Positions 1 to 6,242 of a stretch of 6,256 bases of DNA are shown here, piece after piece (position 1 is the stretch's first letter; every line of letters starts with the position of its first letter). The notes below the pieces were generated by a model. The model did not search any database, was not told the origin of the DNA, and was given only the letters and a program-made list of their open reading frames with translations. The stretch lies in contig CAJXIT010000209.1 of assembly GCA_913054055.1 (NCBI GenBank), positions 1 to 6,256 of the forward strand, in the 5' to 3' direction. The DNA is from an uncultured Thalassolituus sp. GTDB lineage: Bacteria; Pseudomonadota; Gammaproteobacteria; Pseudomonadales; Oceanobacteraceae. The position numbers and the translations under genes were made by a program.

Positions 1-342
1 GCATCATTATTATTAATGTTTTTAGCGGTTGGCTTAGCACTGTGTTTATCCGTGGCTAGTTTGTACTGGCAAGATACTAATAAGCTATTGGGTATGGTGA
101 TGACCCCCATGTTTTTCATTTCAGGTATCTTTTTTTGCGCCACCATGATTCCTCAGCAGTTTTGGTATTTGTTTACTTGGAATCCTATTTTCCATGCCAT
201 TGAATTAAGTCGCGATGCCTTTTTTGTCAGTTACGAAACCCCGGTTGGTAGTTGGCTTTACCTTGGCATCATAACCCTTATTTTTAATGTATTAGGCTTG
301 ATGCTATACCGCGACAACCGAATACGTTTTGTGACGTTATAG
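1..342 (+). CDS. kpsM: Capsule export ABC transporter permease KpsM, 5'-truncated by the window edge
   Basis: This is the C-terminal part of the inner-membrane permease that, as a dimer with two KpsT ATPases, moves lipid-linked capsular polysaccharide across the inner membrane. The frame is open from base 1, giving 113 residues. The ATG at 16 is an internal methionine, not a start. KpsM proteins are usually about 260 residues, so more than half is missing. Three hydrophobic stretches are visible, at about residues 2-20, 31-50 and 86-104 of the fragment. Between the last two lies WNPIFHAIELSRDAFF (60-75), which resembles the conserved ABC-2 permease loop of KpsM/BexB/CtrC proteins (WNPxxHxxExxR). 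A short basic tail ends the protein. The next gene, kpsT, starts 22 bases downstream, as expected for partner subunits. The family call is secure; the upstream boundary cannot be seen. Confidence 0.92.
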   Translation, partial: ASLLLMFLAVGLALCLSVASLYWQDTNKLLGMVMTPMFFISGIFFCATMIPQQFWYLFTWNPIFHAIELSRDAFFVSYETPVGSWLYLGIITLIFNVLGLMLYRDNRIRFVTL

Positions 343-364
343 CATGGTGAAAAAAGCATAAGCC

Positions 365-1036
365 ATGATTAAATTTGAAAACGTCAGCAAGTTTTATAAA
401 ACCAAACAGGGTCGTCACTATATCTTAAGAGATGTGACAATCGCCTTACCTACTGATGTGAATATTGGGGTGTTAGGCCCAAATGGCGTGGGTAAATCCA
501 CTCTGGTACGCATGATTGGTGGGGCGGATTACCCTAACAAAGGGGAAATACTGAGCGATCGCAATATCTCATGGCCTTTGGGTTTACAAGGTGGCTTGCA
601 AGGCAGTATGACTGCCCGTGAAAACGTACGTTTTGTAGCGCGTATTCATGGCTATAAAGATACGTCAGAAATTGAGAAAAAAGTGGCTGACTTTGCAGAA
701 ATCGGTAAGTTTTTTGATGAGCCGGTAAAAAGTTACTCCAGCGGAATGCGCTCTCGGGTGAGCTTTGGCTTAACCATGGCATTCGATTTTGATTTTGATG
801 TACTGCTCATTGATGAGCTAGGTGCCGTGGGTGATGCCAACTTTCGTAAAAAAAGCCAAGCCCTAATAGAAAGCAAATTTAATAGCACAAAATTAATCAT
901 GGTAAGCCACTCAATGGGCGAGCTAAAAAAATACTGCCAAGCAGGGATAGTAATTAAAGATCAATCATTACTGTTTTACCCCAAGCTTGATGATGCAATC
1001 AAACAATACGAAGAAACCTATGTCGCAGCCCGTTAA
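365..1036 (+). CDS. kpsT: Capsule export ABC transporter ATP-binding protein KpsT
   Basis: This cytoplasmic ATPase powers polysaccharide export through KpsM. The 223 residues match the usual KpsT length and hold a complete nucleotide-binding domain. Walker A is GPNGVGKST (38-46). A QGSMTARENVRF segment (79-90) resembles the region after the Q-loop in KpsT/Wzt proteins. The ABC signature is a variant, YSSGMRSR (124-131), typical of this subfamily in place of LSGGQ. Walker B is DVLLIDE (145-151) with the catalytic Glu151, and the H-loop is SHS around His182. There is no long C-terminal carbohydrate-binding domain, which separates it from the larger Wzt proteins of O-antigen systems. The ATG at 365 gives the expected KpsT N-terminus (MIKFENVSKFY). 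Its ribosome-binding site is weak (GGTGA at 346-350), so translation may be coupled to kpsM. The 3' end overlaps the start of kpsE. Base composition changes at about 840, inside the gene. Confidence 0.95.
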   Translation: MIKFENVSKFYKTKQGRHYILRDVTIALPTDVNIGVLGPNGVGKSTLVRMIGGADYPNKGEILSDRNISWPLGLQGGLQGSMTARENVRFVARIHGYKDTSEIEKKVADFAEIGKFFDEPVKSYSSGMRSRVSFGLTMAFDFDFDVLLIDELGAVGDANFRKKSQALIESKFNSTKLIMVSHSMGELKKYCQAGIVIKDQSLLFYPKLDDAIKQYEETYVAAR

Positions 1037-2264
1037 AAAAGAGCCTGAGCAAAAGGCCATTGAAAACCCGGTTTCCAAAAAAGACCTTACAAACTTGCAG
1101 CGCAAGGTGCGTAAACTCAAGCGCGACCCTAAACAATTTGTGGTGGATAGCAAAGCCTATCTAGGCACCCAGCAAGCAGCTTATATGGCATGGGCAAAAT
1201 TCGGCTCATTTGCTTTGGTATTACTAGCATCAATTTTAGTTGTGTTTTATTACACGGTTATCGCAAGTCCACGGTATGTGAGTGAATCTCAATTTGTGGT
1301 GAAGCAATCCGGCAGTGCAGAGCCTCAATTAATGGGTTTAGCAGCCATTGCCAGCACGTCTAGCTCAACCCGTGATGCTTTAATCATAAAAGAATACATA
1401 GAATCCCGCGCCATGGCAGAAGCCTTGGATAATACCGTTCAACTAAAAGCCCATTACCAGGATTCGCAGTGGGATGGCATCAGTGGTTTGTCTTCCATGG
1501 CAACCGTTGAAGACTATGTGGAATATTACCAAAACCATGTAACCGTTCGTCATGATGAACTGGCAGATATTGTTTACATTGAAACGCAAGCATTCACCCC
1601 TGAATATGCCTTATTACTGGGCAATACCTTATTAGAATTAAGCGAGCAGTTTATTAATGGCCTAGGAGATAAAATGGCCAAAGAGCAACTGACTTATGCA
1701 CAAAAAGAAGTAGAGCGTTTATACGGTGCTATGAAAGACCAGCAGTCATTGTTGGTTAACTTTCAAAACAGCAATCAGCTTTACAGTCCAGAACAACAAG
1801 GCAGTGCTTTATTAGGAGCTATTACAGAGCTGCAAGCAAAAATAATTGAACAAGAAGCCAAGTTAAAAGAAATGACTGCGGTCATGCGCAGTGATTCTGC
1901 GCAGGTAAAAGGGCAAAATATTTTACTAGATTCATTAAAAGCCCAGCTAAAAGAAGAGCAGTCAAAACTTACCTCAGAAGACCAACAGTCTTTAAATAAA
2001 ATTACCGCCAGCTATCAAGAAATCAAACTAAGTAGTGAATTAGCCGCAGGCATGTACCAAGCCGCATTAACCAGTATGGAAGCCGTAAGGGCCGATGCTT
2101 ACCGTAAGTTAAAACACTTATTAGTGATTCAAAACCCAGCATTACCACAAAGCGACCAATACCCAAGACGCATCTACAGCATCATTACTTGGTTTGTATC
2201 CTTGGTTTTAGTGTATTTATTAGGCCGATTAGTTTGGTCAATTGTTAAAGAGCATCAAGAATAA
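1020..2264 (+). CDS. kpsE: Capsule export inner-membrane/periplasmic adaptor KpsE (PCP-3 family)
   Basis: KpsE-type proteins are anchored in the inner membrane and span the periplasm, linking the KpsMT transporter to the outer-membrane protein KpsD. From ATG 1020 the protein has 414 residues, against about 382 in E. coli KpsE. A basic cytoplasmic N-terminus includes KLKRDPKQFVVDS (33-45). Membrane segment 1 is at about 62-82, followed by the periplasmic ASPRYVSESQFVV (82-94). A largely helical, coiled-coil-like region rich in Gln, Glu and Lys runs from about 214 to 345. The proline-containing NPALPQSDQYPRR (372-384) then leads into membrane segment 2 (about 385-408), the usual topology of polysaccharide co-polymerases. 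Upstream in-frame starts exist at TTG 987 and ATG 990 and 993, but they lie deeper inside kpsT and lack a ribosome-binding site. ATG 1020 has GAAG at 1010-1013 and overlaps kpsT by 17 bases. The product is well supported; the exact start is moderately so. Confidence 0.9.
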   Translation: MSQPVKKEPEQKAIENPVSKKDLTNLQRKVRKLKRDPKQFVVDSKAYLGTQQAAYMAWAKFGSFALVLLASILVVFYYTVIASPRYVSESQFVVKQSGSAEPQLMGLAAIASTSSSTRDALIIKEYIESRAMAEALDNTVQLKAHYQDSQWDGISGLSSMATVEDYVEYYQNHVTVRHDELADIVYIETQAFTPEYALLLGNTLLELSEQFINGLGDKMAKEQLTYAQKEVERLYGAMKDQQSLLVNFQNSNQLYSPEQQGSALLGAITELQAKIIEQEAKLKEMTAVMRSDSAQVKGQNILLDSLKAQLKEEQSKLTSEDQQSLNKITASYQEIKLSSELAAGMYQAALTSMEAVRADAYRKLKHLLVIQNPALPQSDQYPRRIYSIITWFVSLVLVYLLGRLVWSIVKEHQE

Positions 2265-2282
2265 TGAAAATACTCACTAACT

Positions 2283-2304
2283 CTTCCTATGTATTTGTAG
2301 GAGG
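2283..2304 (+). other. Hairpin holding a strong Shine-Dalgarno-like sequence at the kpsE/kpsD junction
   Basis: CTTCCTA (2283-2289) can pair with TAGGAGG (2298-2304) across an 8-base loop, giving seven pairs including one G-T wobble. The right arm is an almost perfect Shine-Dalgarno sequence, but it lies 22 bases before ATG 2327, with no in-frame ATG, GTG or TTG between. It is therefore badly placed for any visible kpsD start. If the hairpin forms in the mRNA it could hide this site or protect the transcript between cistrons. The pairing is seen directly; the role is inference. Confidence 0.45.
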
Positions 2305-2318
2305 CTGCTCGCAGGCGA
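2296..2318 (+). repeat. Single REP-like palindromic element (possible)
   Basis: TGTAGGAG (2296-2303) is followed by GCTGCTCGCAGGCGA (2304-2318). From memory, many gammaproteobacterial REP elements read TGTAGGAG, then a stem such as CCTGC-TT-GCAGG, then CGA. This copy would differ from that form at two bases: G2304 breaks one stem pair, and the loop is TC. The remaining stem pairs CTGC (2305-2308) with GCAG (2311-2314), plus G2303 with C2316. REP elements are normally intergenic, which supports a kpsD start downstream of it. Only one copy is in the window, so repeat status is unproven. Confidence 0.4.
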
Positions 2319-2326
2319 CCAAGCGT

Positions 2327-3949
2327 ATGATGAAATTCTATATATTAGCTTTTCTTGCAGTTGTAGGTTTTCAAGTCAATGCTGTATCTCTACAACAAGG
2401 TGTCAGTGCAGAAAAAACAACAGAGCTAACACAAAACACTAAAGCCCAGGAATACGGCCAATGGCTATTCAGCGGCGCCTTCAACAAACAAGGCTTCACA
2501 GGTATTAACCCTAACTACCGCATCACCCAAGGTGATGCATTATTAGTACAGCTTTGGGGTGGCTTAGATTTCCAGCAAGAAATAAAAGTAGACGCACAAG
2601 GCAATGTCTTTATTCCAAAAGTCGGCCCAGTAAAAGTGTTAGGCGTGAAAAACTCAGACCTAAACAAAGTGGTACTTAAATCCATTAAGCGTGTTTATAA
2701 ATCCAACGTACAAGCGTATGTAAGCCTAATTTCAAGCCAAACTGTAAAAGTGTATTTGGCAGGCATGGTAAACAAGCCAGGTTTATACGAAGGCCACAGC
2801 GCAGACAGTGTCATGGCATTCATTGATCAAGCGGGCGGTATTCGCAATAACCTAGGCAGCTATCGCTTTATTGAAGTAAAGCGCCAAAACAAAACCGTCA
2901 ATAAAATTGACCTATATAGCTTTTTACAAAATGGCGTAATCAGCAATACACAATTACAAGATGGCGACGTGATTTTAGTACAGCCCAAAAAAGGTGAAAT
3001 CACACTTGAAGGCCAATTAGGTTTTAACGGAAAGTACGAAGTTAAACAAAGTAAAAATAGTTTATCTGAAATTTTAAACGCAGCTGCCATTAGTGAAAAC
3101 GCCACCCATGTAACCGTAGTATCACCAGATAATCAAAAAGGCATTAAGCAAGTACAAGCCAAACAATATGAATTGGCGAACATTAAAAATATTCAAGTAC
3201 AGCCCGGCTCACTTGTGCGTGTATCCAGTCAAATGCGTGCCACCAGTATCAGTGTTGAAGTCATCGGTGAACACAAATCCAAATTCGAAATGGTATTACC
3301 TTGGGGTGCAACCCTTAAGGACCTACTAGCAAAAGTAGAATACAGCGAATTATCAAACCAACAAGCCATACAGTTATATCGTAAGTCAGTGGCTAAACGC
3401 CAAAAAGATATGCTGCACGCTTCATTGGCATCATTAGAGCAGTCAGTATTAACCGCACGCTCAGCCACAAAAGAAGCGGCACAGTTACGAGTAGCCGAAG
3501 CAGAAACCATTCTAAAGTGGATCGAAAAAGCAAAACAAGTTCAACCAAAAGGCCAAGTATTACTGGCAGACAATTATGACGCTTCTAATGTGATTCTTAA
3601 ACAAGGTGACCGCATTGTCATTCCAGCTAAACAAAGCTTGGTTATGGTGCATGGGGAAGTATTGTTTCCAACCGCCATCACTTATGACTCTGAGCAATCA
3701 GCTAAAAACTACATAGCCAAAGCAGGCGGCGCAACAAACGATATAGATGACATGAACGTATTGGTTATGAAACCAAATGGTTCATTCATTGATGTAAATT
3801 CAGATCTAACGGATGAAGATGAAATTCAACCGGGCGATGAAATTTTTGTATTAGCAAAACCGGATGTGAAATCTTTGCAACTGACGAAAGATATTACTCA
3901 GGTAATTTATCAGGTGGCTGTTTCGGCTGCTGTTGTGTTGGCGTTATAG
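2327..3949 (+). CDS. kpsD: Outer-membrane capsule export protein KpsD (OPX/Wza-like family)
   Basis: KpsD takes capsular polysaccharide from the KpsE/KpsMT assembly and carries it through the outer membrane. From ATG 2327 the protein has 540 residues, against about 558 in E. coli KpsD. Residues 1-19 look like a Sec signal peptide (Lys3, a hydrophobic core, then VNA before the likely cut). The polysaccharide-export domain follows (about 45-137, with YRITQGDALLVQLWGG and NVFIPKVGPVKV). Beta-grasp (SLBB-like) repeats begin near 140, 225, 308 and 438; the last holds MVHGEVLFP (440-448), which is almost unchanged in E. coli KpsD. A helical insert (about 349-404, starting QLYRKSVAKRQKDML) is also KpsD-like. 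The C-terminus is hydrophobic (about 527-540). The open frame extends upstream to ATG 2264, overlapping the kpsE stop as TAATG and giving 561 residues. I prefer 2327 because the longer form puts 21 atypical residues before the signal peptide, and those codons overlie a hairpin and a REP-like sequence. Translation from 2264 remains possible. Confidence 0.9.
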   Translation: MMKFYILAFLAVVGFQVNAVSLQQGVSAEKTTELTQNTKAQEYGQWLFSGAFNKQGFTGINPNYRITQGDALLVQLWGGLDFQQEIKVDAQGNVFIPKVGPVKVLGVKNSDLNKVVLKSIKRVYKSNVQAYVSLISSQTVKVYLAGMVNKPGLYEGHSADSVMAFIDQAGGIRNNLGSYRFIEVKRQNKTVNKIDLYSFLQNGVISNTQLQDGDVILVQPKKGEITLEGQLGFNGKYEVKQSKNSLSEILNAAAISENATHVTVVSPDNQKGIKQVQAKQYELANIKNIQVQPGSLVRVSSQMRATSISVEVIGEHKSKFEMVLPWGATLKDLLAKVEYSELSNQQAIQLYRKSVAKRQKDMLHASLASLEQSVLTARSATKEAAQLRVAEAETILKWIEKAKQVQPKGQVLLADNYDASNVILKQGDRIVIPAKQSLVMVHGEVLFPTAITYDSEQSAKNYIAKAGGATNDIDDMNVLVMKPNGSFIDVNSDLTDEDEIQPGDEIFVLAKPDVKSLQLTKDITQVIYQVAVSAAVVLAL

Positions 3950-3958
3950 ATTATGGAT

Positions 3959-3966
3959 GAGGTAGG
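3959..3966 (+). promoter_or_regulatory. Ribosome-binding site for the GTG-started glycosyltransferase
   Basis: GAGG (3959-3962) and AGG (3964-3966) lie 10 and 6 bases before GTG 3973. The in-frame TGA at 3958-3960 prevents any earlier start, and the next in-frame ATG (3991) has no purine-rich sequence before it. This site therefore decides the GTG start. Confidence 0.6.
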
Positions 3967-3972
3967 TTAGTT

Positions 3973-4890
3973 GTGATATTAAATCATGTAATGTCTTCTG
4001 ATTTAGGAAGTGGGATTTTTTCAGATCTTATTGCGTACAGTCGACAGTATTCGGATGATAGTGTAGAGATCAAGGTTACTAATAAGCCTGTAAGTGGTTG
4101 TGATGTTTATCATTATCATAGACCGCACTTAGAGAAGTCTCTGATTAAAAACTCAGTAGTGACTGTGCATCATGATTTAAATGATGATGATAAGTGGCAT
4201 TTGTTTGAAAATTTTGAGAGTCAATATAGACAAGCAAAGGTGGTTATATGCTTGAATACACTGCAAAAAGAATTTCTTGCGAACAAGGGAATAAAAAACA
4301 CTGTCGTTATCCCTCACGGTTTTAATGACAGTATATTTGAAGCTGAAAATAAGCCGGTTCGAGATGTTGTGAACTTAGGTGTTGTATCAAGGCGTTATGG
4401 TCGCAAGGTGAAAGGTGAGGCTTTGCTTTATGACTTATTGAAGCGGTTAGATAGAAAAGCGGTTAGATTTACATTTGTTGGTAAAGATCGTACCCAGGAC
4501 TGTTGGAAAGCTAGGGAGCTTGGATATCAGGCAGAAGTCTTTGAACGCTTACCATACAAGGTGTTTGGAAGTTTATATAAGTCATTAGATGCTTTGCTAG
4601 TTCCGAGCATTTTTGAAGGTGGACCAGCAAACGTACCTGAAGCAATATCAACAGGAACCCCGCTTATTGCAAAGCGGGTTGGAATGGTGCCGGATTACCT
4701 TGATGAAAGCAGAGGGATTTTTTTAACAGGTAACCCTGATGTTGATGCTGAAAATATAAATCGATATGCCAATGATAAGGTGAATCAAGAGAAGATTAAG
4801 TTTGAAGCGTATTTAAATGCTGGAAATGCTTTAACTTGGGAGCAGGTTACGCATAAGCAGCTTGCAGTATATGAAGGGGTTTTCAAATGA
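3973..4890 (+). CDS. GT4-type glycosyltransferase (GT-B fold), acceptor and donor unknown
   Basis: This is a probable cytoplasmic, retaining glycosyltransferase that adds a sugar during capsule assembly. The best evidence is the C-terminal donor-binding motif VPSIFEGGPANVPEAISTGTP (starting at residue 210), which contains the GT4 E-x7-E pair (Glu215 and Glu223). It is followed by LIAKRVGMVPDYL, the usual strand after that helix. IPHGF (113-117) matches the interdomain HG motif, and NLGVVSRR (134-141) starts the second Rossmann domain. At 305 residues it is short for GT4 enzymes (often 350-400), with most of the loss in the N-terminal acceptor domain. That domain is His-rich (YHYHRPH at 46-52, HH at 66-67). 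The start is GTG: an in-frame stop at 3958-3960 rules out an earlier start, and GAGG/AGG lies just upstream. Its codons are more AT-rich and G/T-biased than those of kpsE and kpsD. Its stop overlaps the next gene as ATGA, so the two are probably translationally coupled. Sugar specificity cannot be read from the sequence. Confidence 0.8.
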   Translation: MILNHVMSSDLGSGIFSDLIAYSRQYSDDSVEIKVTNKPVSGCDVYHYHRPHLEKSLIKNSVVTVHHDLNDDDKWHLFENFESQYRQAKVVICLNTLQKEFLANKGIKNTVVIPHGFNDSIFEAENKPVRDVVNLGVVSRRYGRKVKGEALLYDLLKRLDRKAVRFTFVGKDRTQDCWKARELGYQAEVFERLPYKVFGSLYKSLDALLVPSIFEGGPANVPEAISTGTPLIAKRVGMVPDYLDESRGIFLTGNPDVDAENINRYANDKVNQEKIKFEAYLNAGNALTWEQVTHKQLAVYEGVFK

Positions 4891-6242
4891 GTTACTCAAA
4901 CCTAAAGATATTCTTTCCTGATACGGTGCACTTTCATGAGAGAAATTTTAAAAGCCTATTTGCGTTTATAGATCGCCATAAGGTGGATGTAACTAAGAAT
5001 AATGAAATTAACTCATGGACTGGTCTTTATGGAGATTATACAGAAAAGGCCAGTGAATTAGCGCCATACCTTAAAGTTTTGAAAAAAATAAACAGTTCTG
5101 ATTTATTCACTTTTCGACATGGTAGTCAAACGATCTGGAAGGTTGCCAGGGCAGAGCTGCTGAGCTATTTTTTACCAAAAATTGAATTCAACGTGATGGT
5201 AAAGGAGAGGGATGACCTAGCTCAGTTTGAGCTGATGCTAAAGCTAGATAGAGAAGTCGTATTAGATTGCTATTCAGCTTCAATGTTTTTTATGGATTAT
5301 TGGTCTAAAAAGCTAAAAGAGATCCCTGTTCAAAAGTATGCGTTAATTTTTTCTGGTAGCCAGATTTACAATAAAGCATTGCTGGAAGTTTTAAAGCACT
5401 CCCAAACAACGTCGGTAGTAATGGAGCATTTCTTTACGGGAAATGAATATTATTTTGAAGATCGCTATACCCCTATAGCTAATAGAAGTGATCTAAAGTA
5501 CCTAGTCATTCCAGAGCATAATAATACTAATGACTACGACAGGCGGCGGATGAAGTCGATTAATAAAATTCTTCTAAGTAATAATCGAAATGTTAAAAAA
5601 ACTGGTGAGTTTTTACATTTGAATTTTGAAAAAGGGAAAACAGTTGCCTTAATTGGCCAGGTTGTTAATGACTACTCTGTAATAGAAACGGCAAGTGAAT
5701 ACTTAAATTCAGTTTCCTTTTATCAAGAGTTTATCTTGAAGTCTATTGATGCTGGACTGAATGTTGTATTTAAAGCACACCCTTGGGAGCATCACAAAAA
5801 CAATGTTAGGACTTCATTTACAAAGAATATGATACTTGCTTGGGCTCAAGAAGAGTTAAATGAACAGCAGCGAGCTAAATTGGTTGTTACAGAAAACGCT
5901 GATATAGATAGTATCTTTAAACAGGTGGACTTTGTTGCAGGGCTTTGCTCTCAAGGGCTGCTTGAATCTGTTTTTGATGGATTTAATCCTCTGCAGTTTG
6001 GTAATGCATTTTTTGGTGGTCGAGGGTTTACTTCGGATTATATTTCCGTAGATGATTTTATCTGTGACTATAGATCAGATTCTATATCTGGTTTTTTATC
6101 TCTATCGGAATATAAGTCTTATGAGGACTTTCTTGTTGTGGCATTGGAAAAAGAGCTTGTTTCTGTTCATGGTAGTGGGATATTGACACTTGAATCTAAG
6201 CTTAAGGAATACCCATTGATCCCGCTCTTAGTAAAAAAATAG
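4887..6242 (+). CDS. KpsS/KpsC-like capsule polysaccharide biosynthesis protein; true 3' end not determined
   Basis: This probable cytoplasmic glycosyltransferase resembles the capsule polysaccharide biosynthesis family (PF05159) that includes the E. coli Kdo transferases KpsC and KpsS. The similarity lies in the C-terminal half: KTVALIGQVVNDYSVIE (251-267), then VVFKAHPWEHHK (293-304, the KxHP-type motif), then GLCSQGLLESVFDGFNPLQF (352-371) followed by GNAFFGGRGFT (372-382). The last part corresponds to the family's block of an S/T-rich turn, helix, G-K-P-V and GxAFY-x-GLT. The usual K-P-V is changed here to FNPLQ. The N-terminal ~240 residues are divergent; EHFFTGNEYYFEDRY (180-194) may be the equivalent of the family's ENGF region. 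The start overlaps the glycosyltransferase stop (ATGA). The visible 451 residues exceed KpsS (about 389), so little may be missing. However, the TAG at 6240-6242 takes its A and G from sequencing adapter, so the gene should be treated as 3'-incomplete. Whether it adds Kdo or a serotype sugar is unknown. Confidence 0.72.
   Translation: MSYSNLKIFFPDTVHFHERNFKSLFAFIDRHKVDVTKNNEINSWTGLYGDYTEKASELAPYLKVLKKINSSDLFTFRHGSQTIWKVARAELLSYFLPKIEFNVMVKERDDLAQFELMLKLDREVVLDCYSASMFFMDYWSKKLKEIPVQKYALIFSGSQIYNKALLEVLKHSQTTSVVMEHFFTGNEYYFEDRYTPIANRSDLKYLVIPEHNNTNDYDRRRMKSINKILLSNNRNVKKTGEFLHLNFEKGKTVALIGQVVNDYSVIETASEYLNSVSFYQEFILKSIDAGLNVVFKAHPWEHHKNNVRTSFTKNMILAWAQEELNEQQRAKLVVTENADIDSIFKQVDFVAGLCSQGLLESVFDGFNPLQFGNAFFGGRGFTSDYISVDDFICDYRSDSISGFLSLSEYKSYEDFLVVALEKELVSVHGSGILTLESKLKEYPLIPLLVKK

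Noticed and set aside
16..18. ATG 16 as the start of a complete small membrane protein
   Set aside because: The frame is open through base 1, and the protein matches the C-terminal part of KpsM, so this is an internal methionine of a truncated gene.
344..361. Tiny ORF (five codons) between kpsM and kpsT
   Set aside because: It is too short to judge, has no ribosome-binding site, and is best explained as chance.
534..782. Minus-strand open frame inside kpsT
   Set aside because: It lies wholly opposite a well-conserved ATPase gene, shows no recognisable protein motif and has no supporting context. The minus-strand frames at 968-1153, 2860-3105 and 3229-3510 were rejected for the same reason.
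987..1019. Upstream starts for kpsE (TTG 987, ATG 990, ATG 993)
   Set aside because: They lie deeper inside kpsT, lack a ribosome-binding site and add residues with no visible function. ATG 1020 is better placed.
2297..2311. Lipobox-like VGGC in the upstream extension of the kpsD frame
   Set aside because: The hydrophobic stretch before the Cys is too short for a lipoprotein signal, and a standard signal peptide follows directly from residue 22 or 23 of the long frame.
2834..2841. GGCGGTAT, close to the ops/JUMPstart element (GGCGGTAG) bound by RfaH
   Set aside because: It has one mismatch, lies inside kpsD where it encodes the conserved AGGI segment, and is not in an operon leader.
3950..3972. 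Terminator or promoter between kpsD and the glycosyltransferase
   Set aside because: The 23-base gap has no inverted repeat or T-run and is occupied by a ribosome-binding site.
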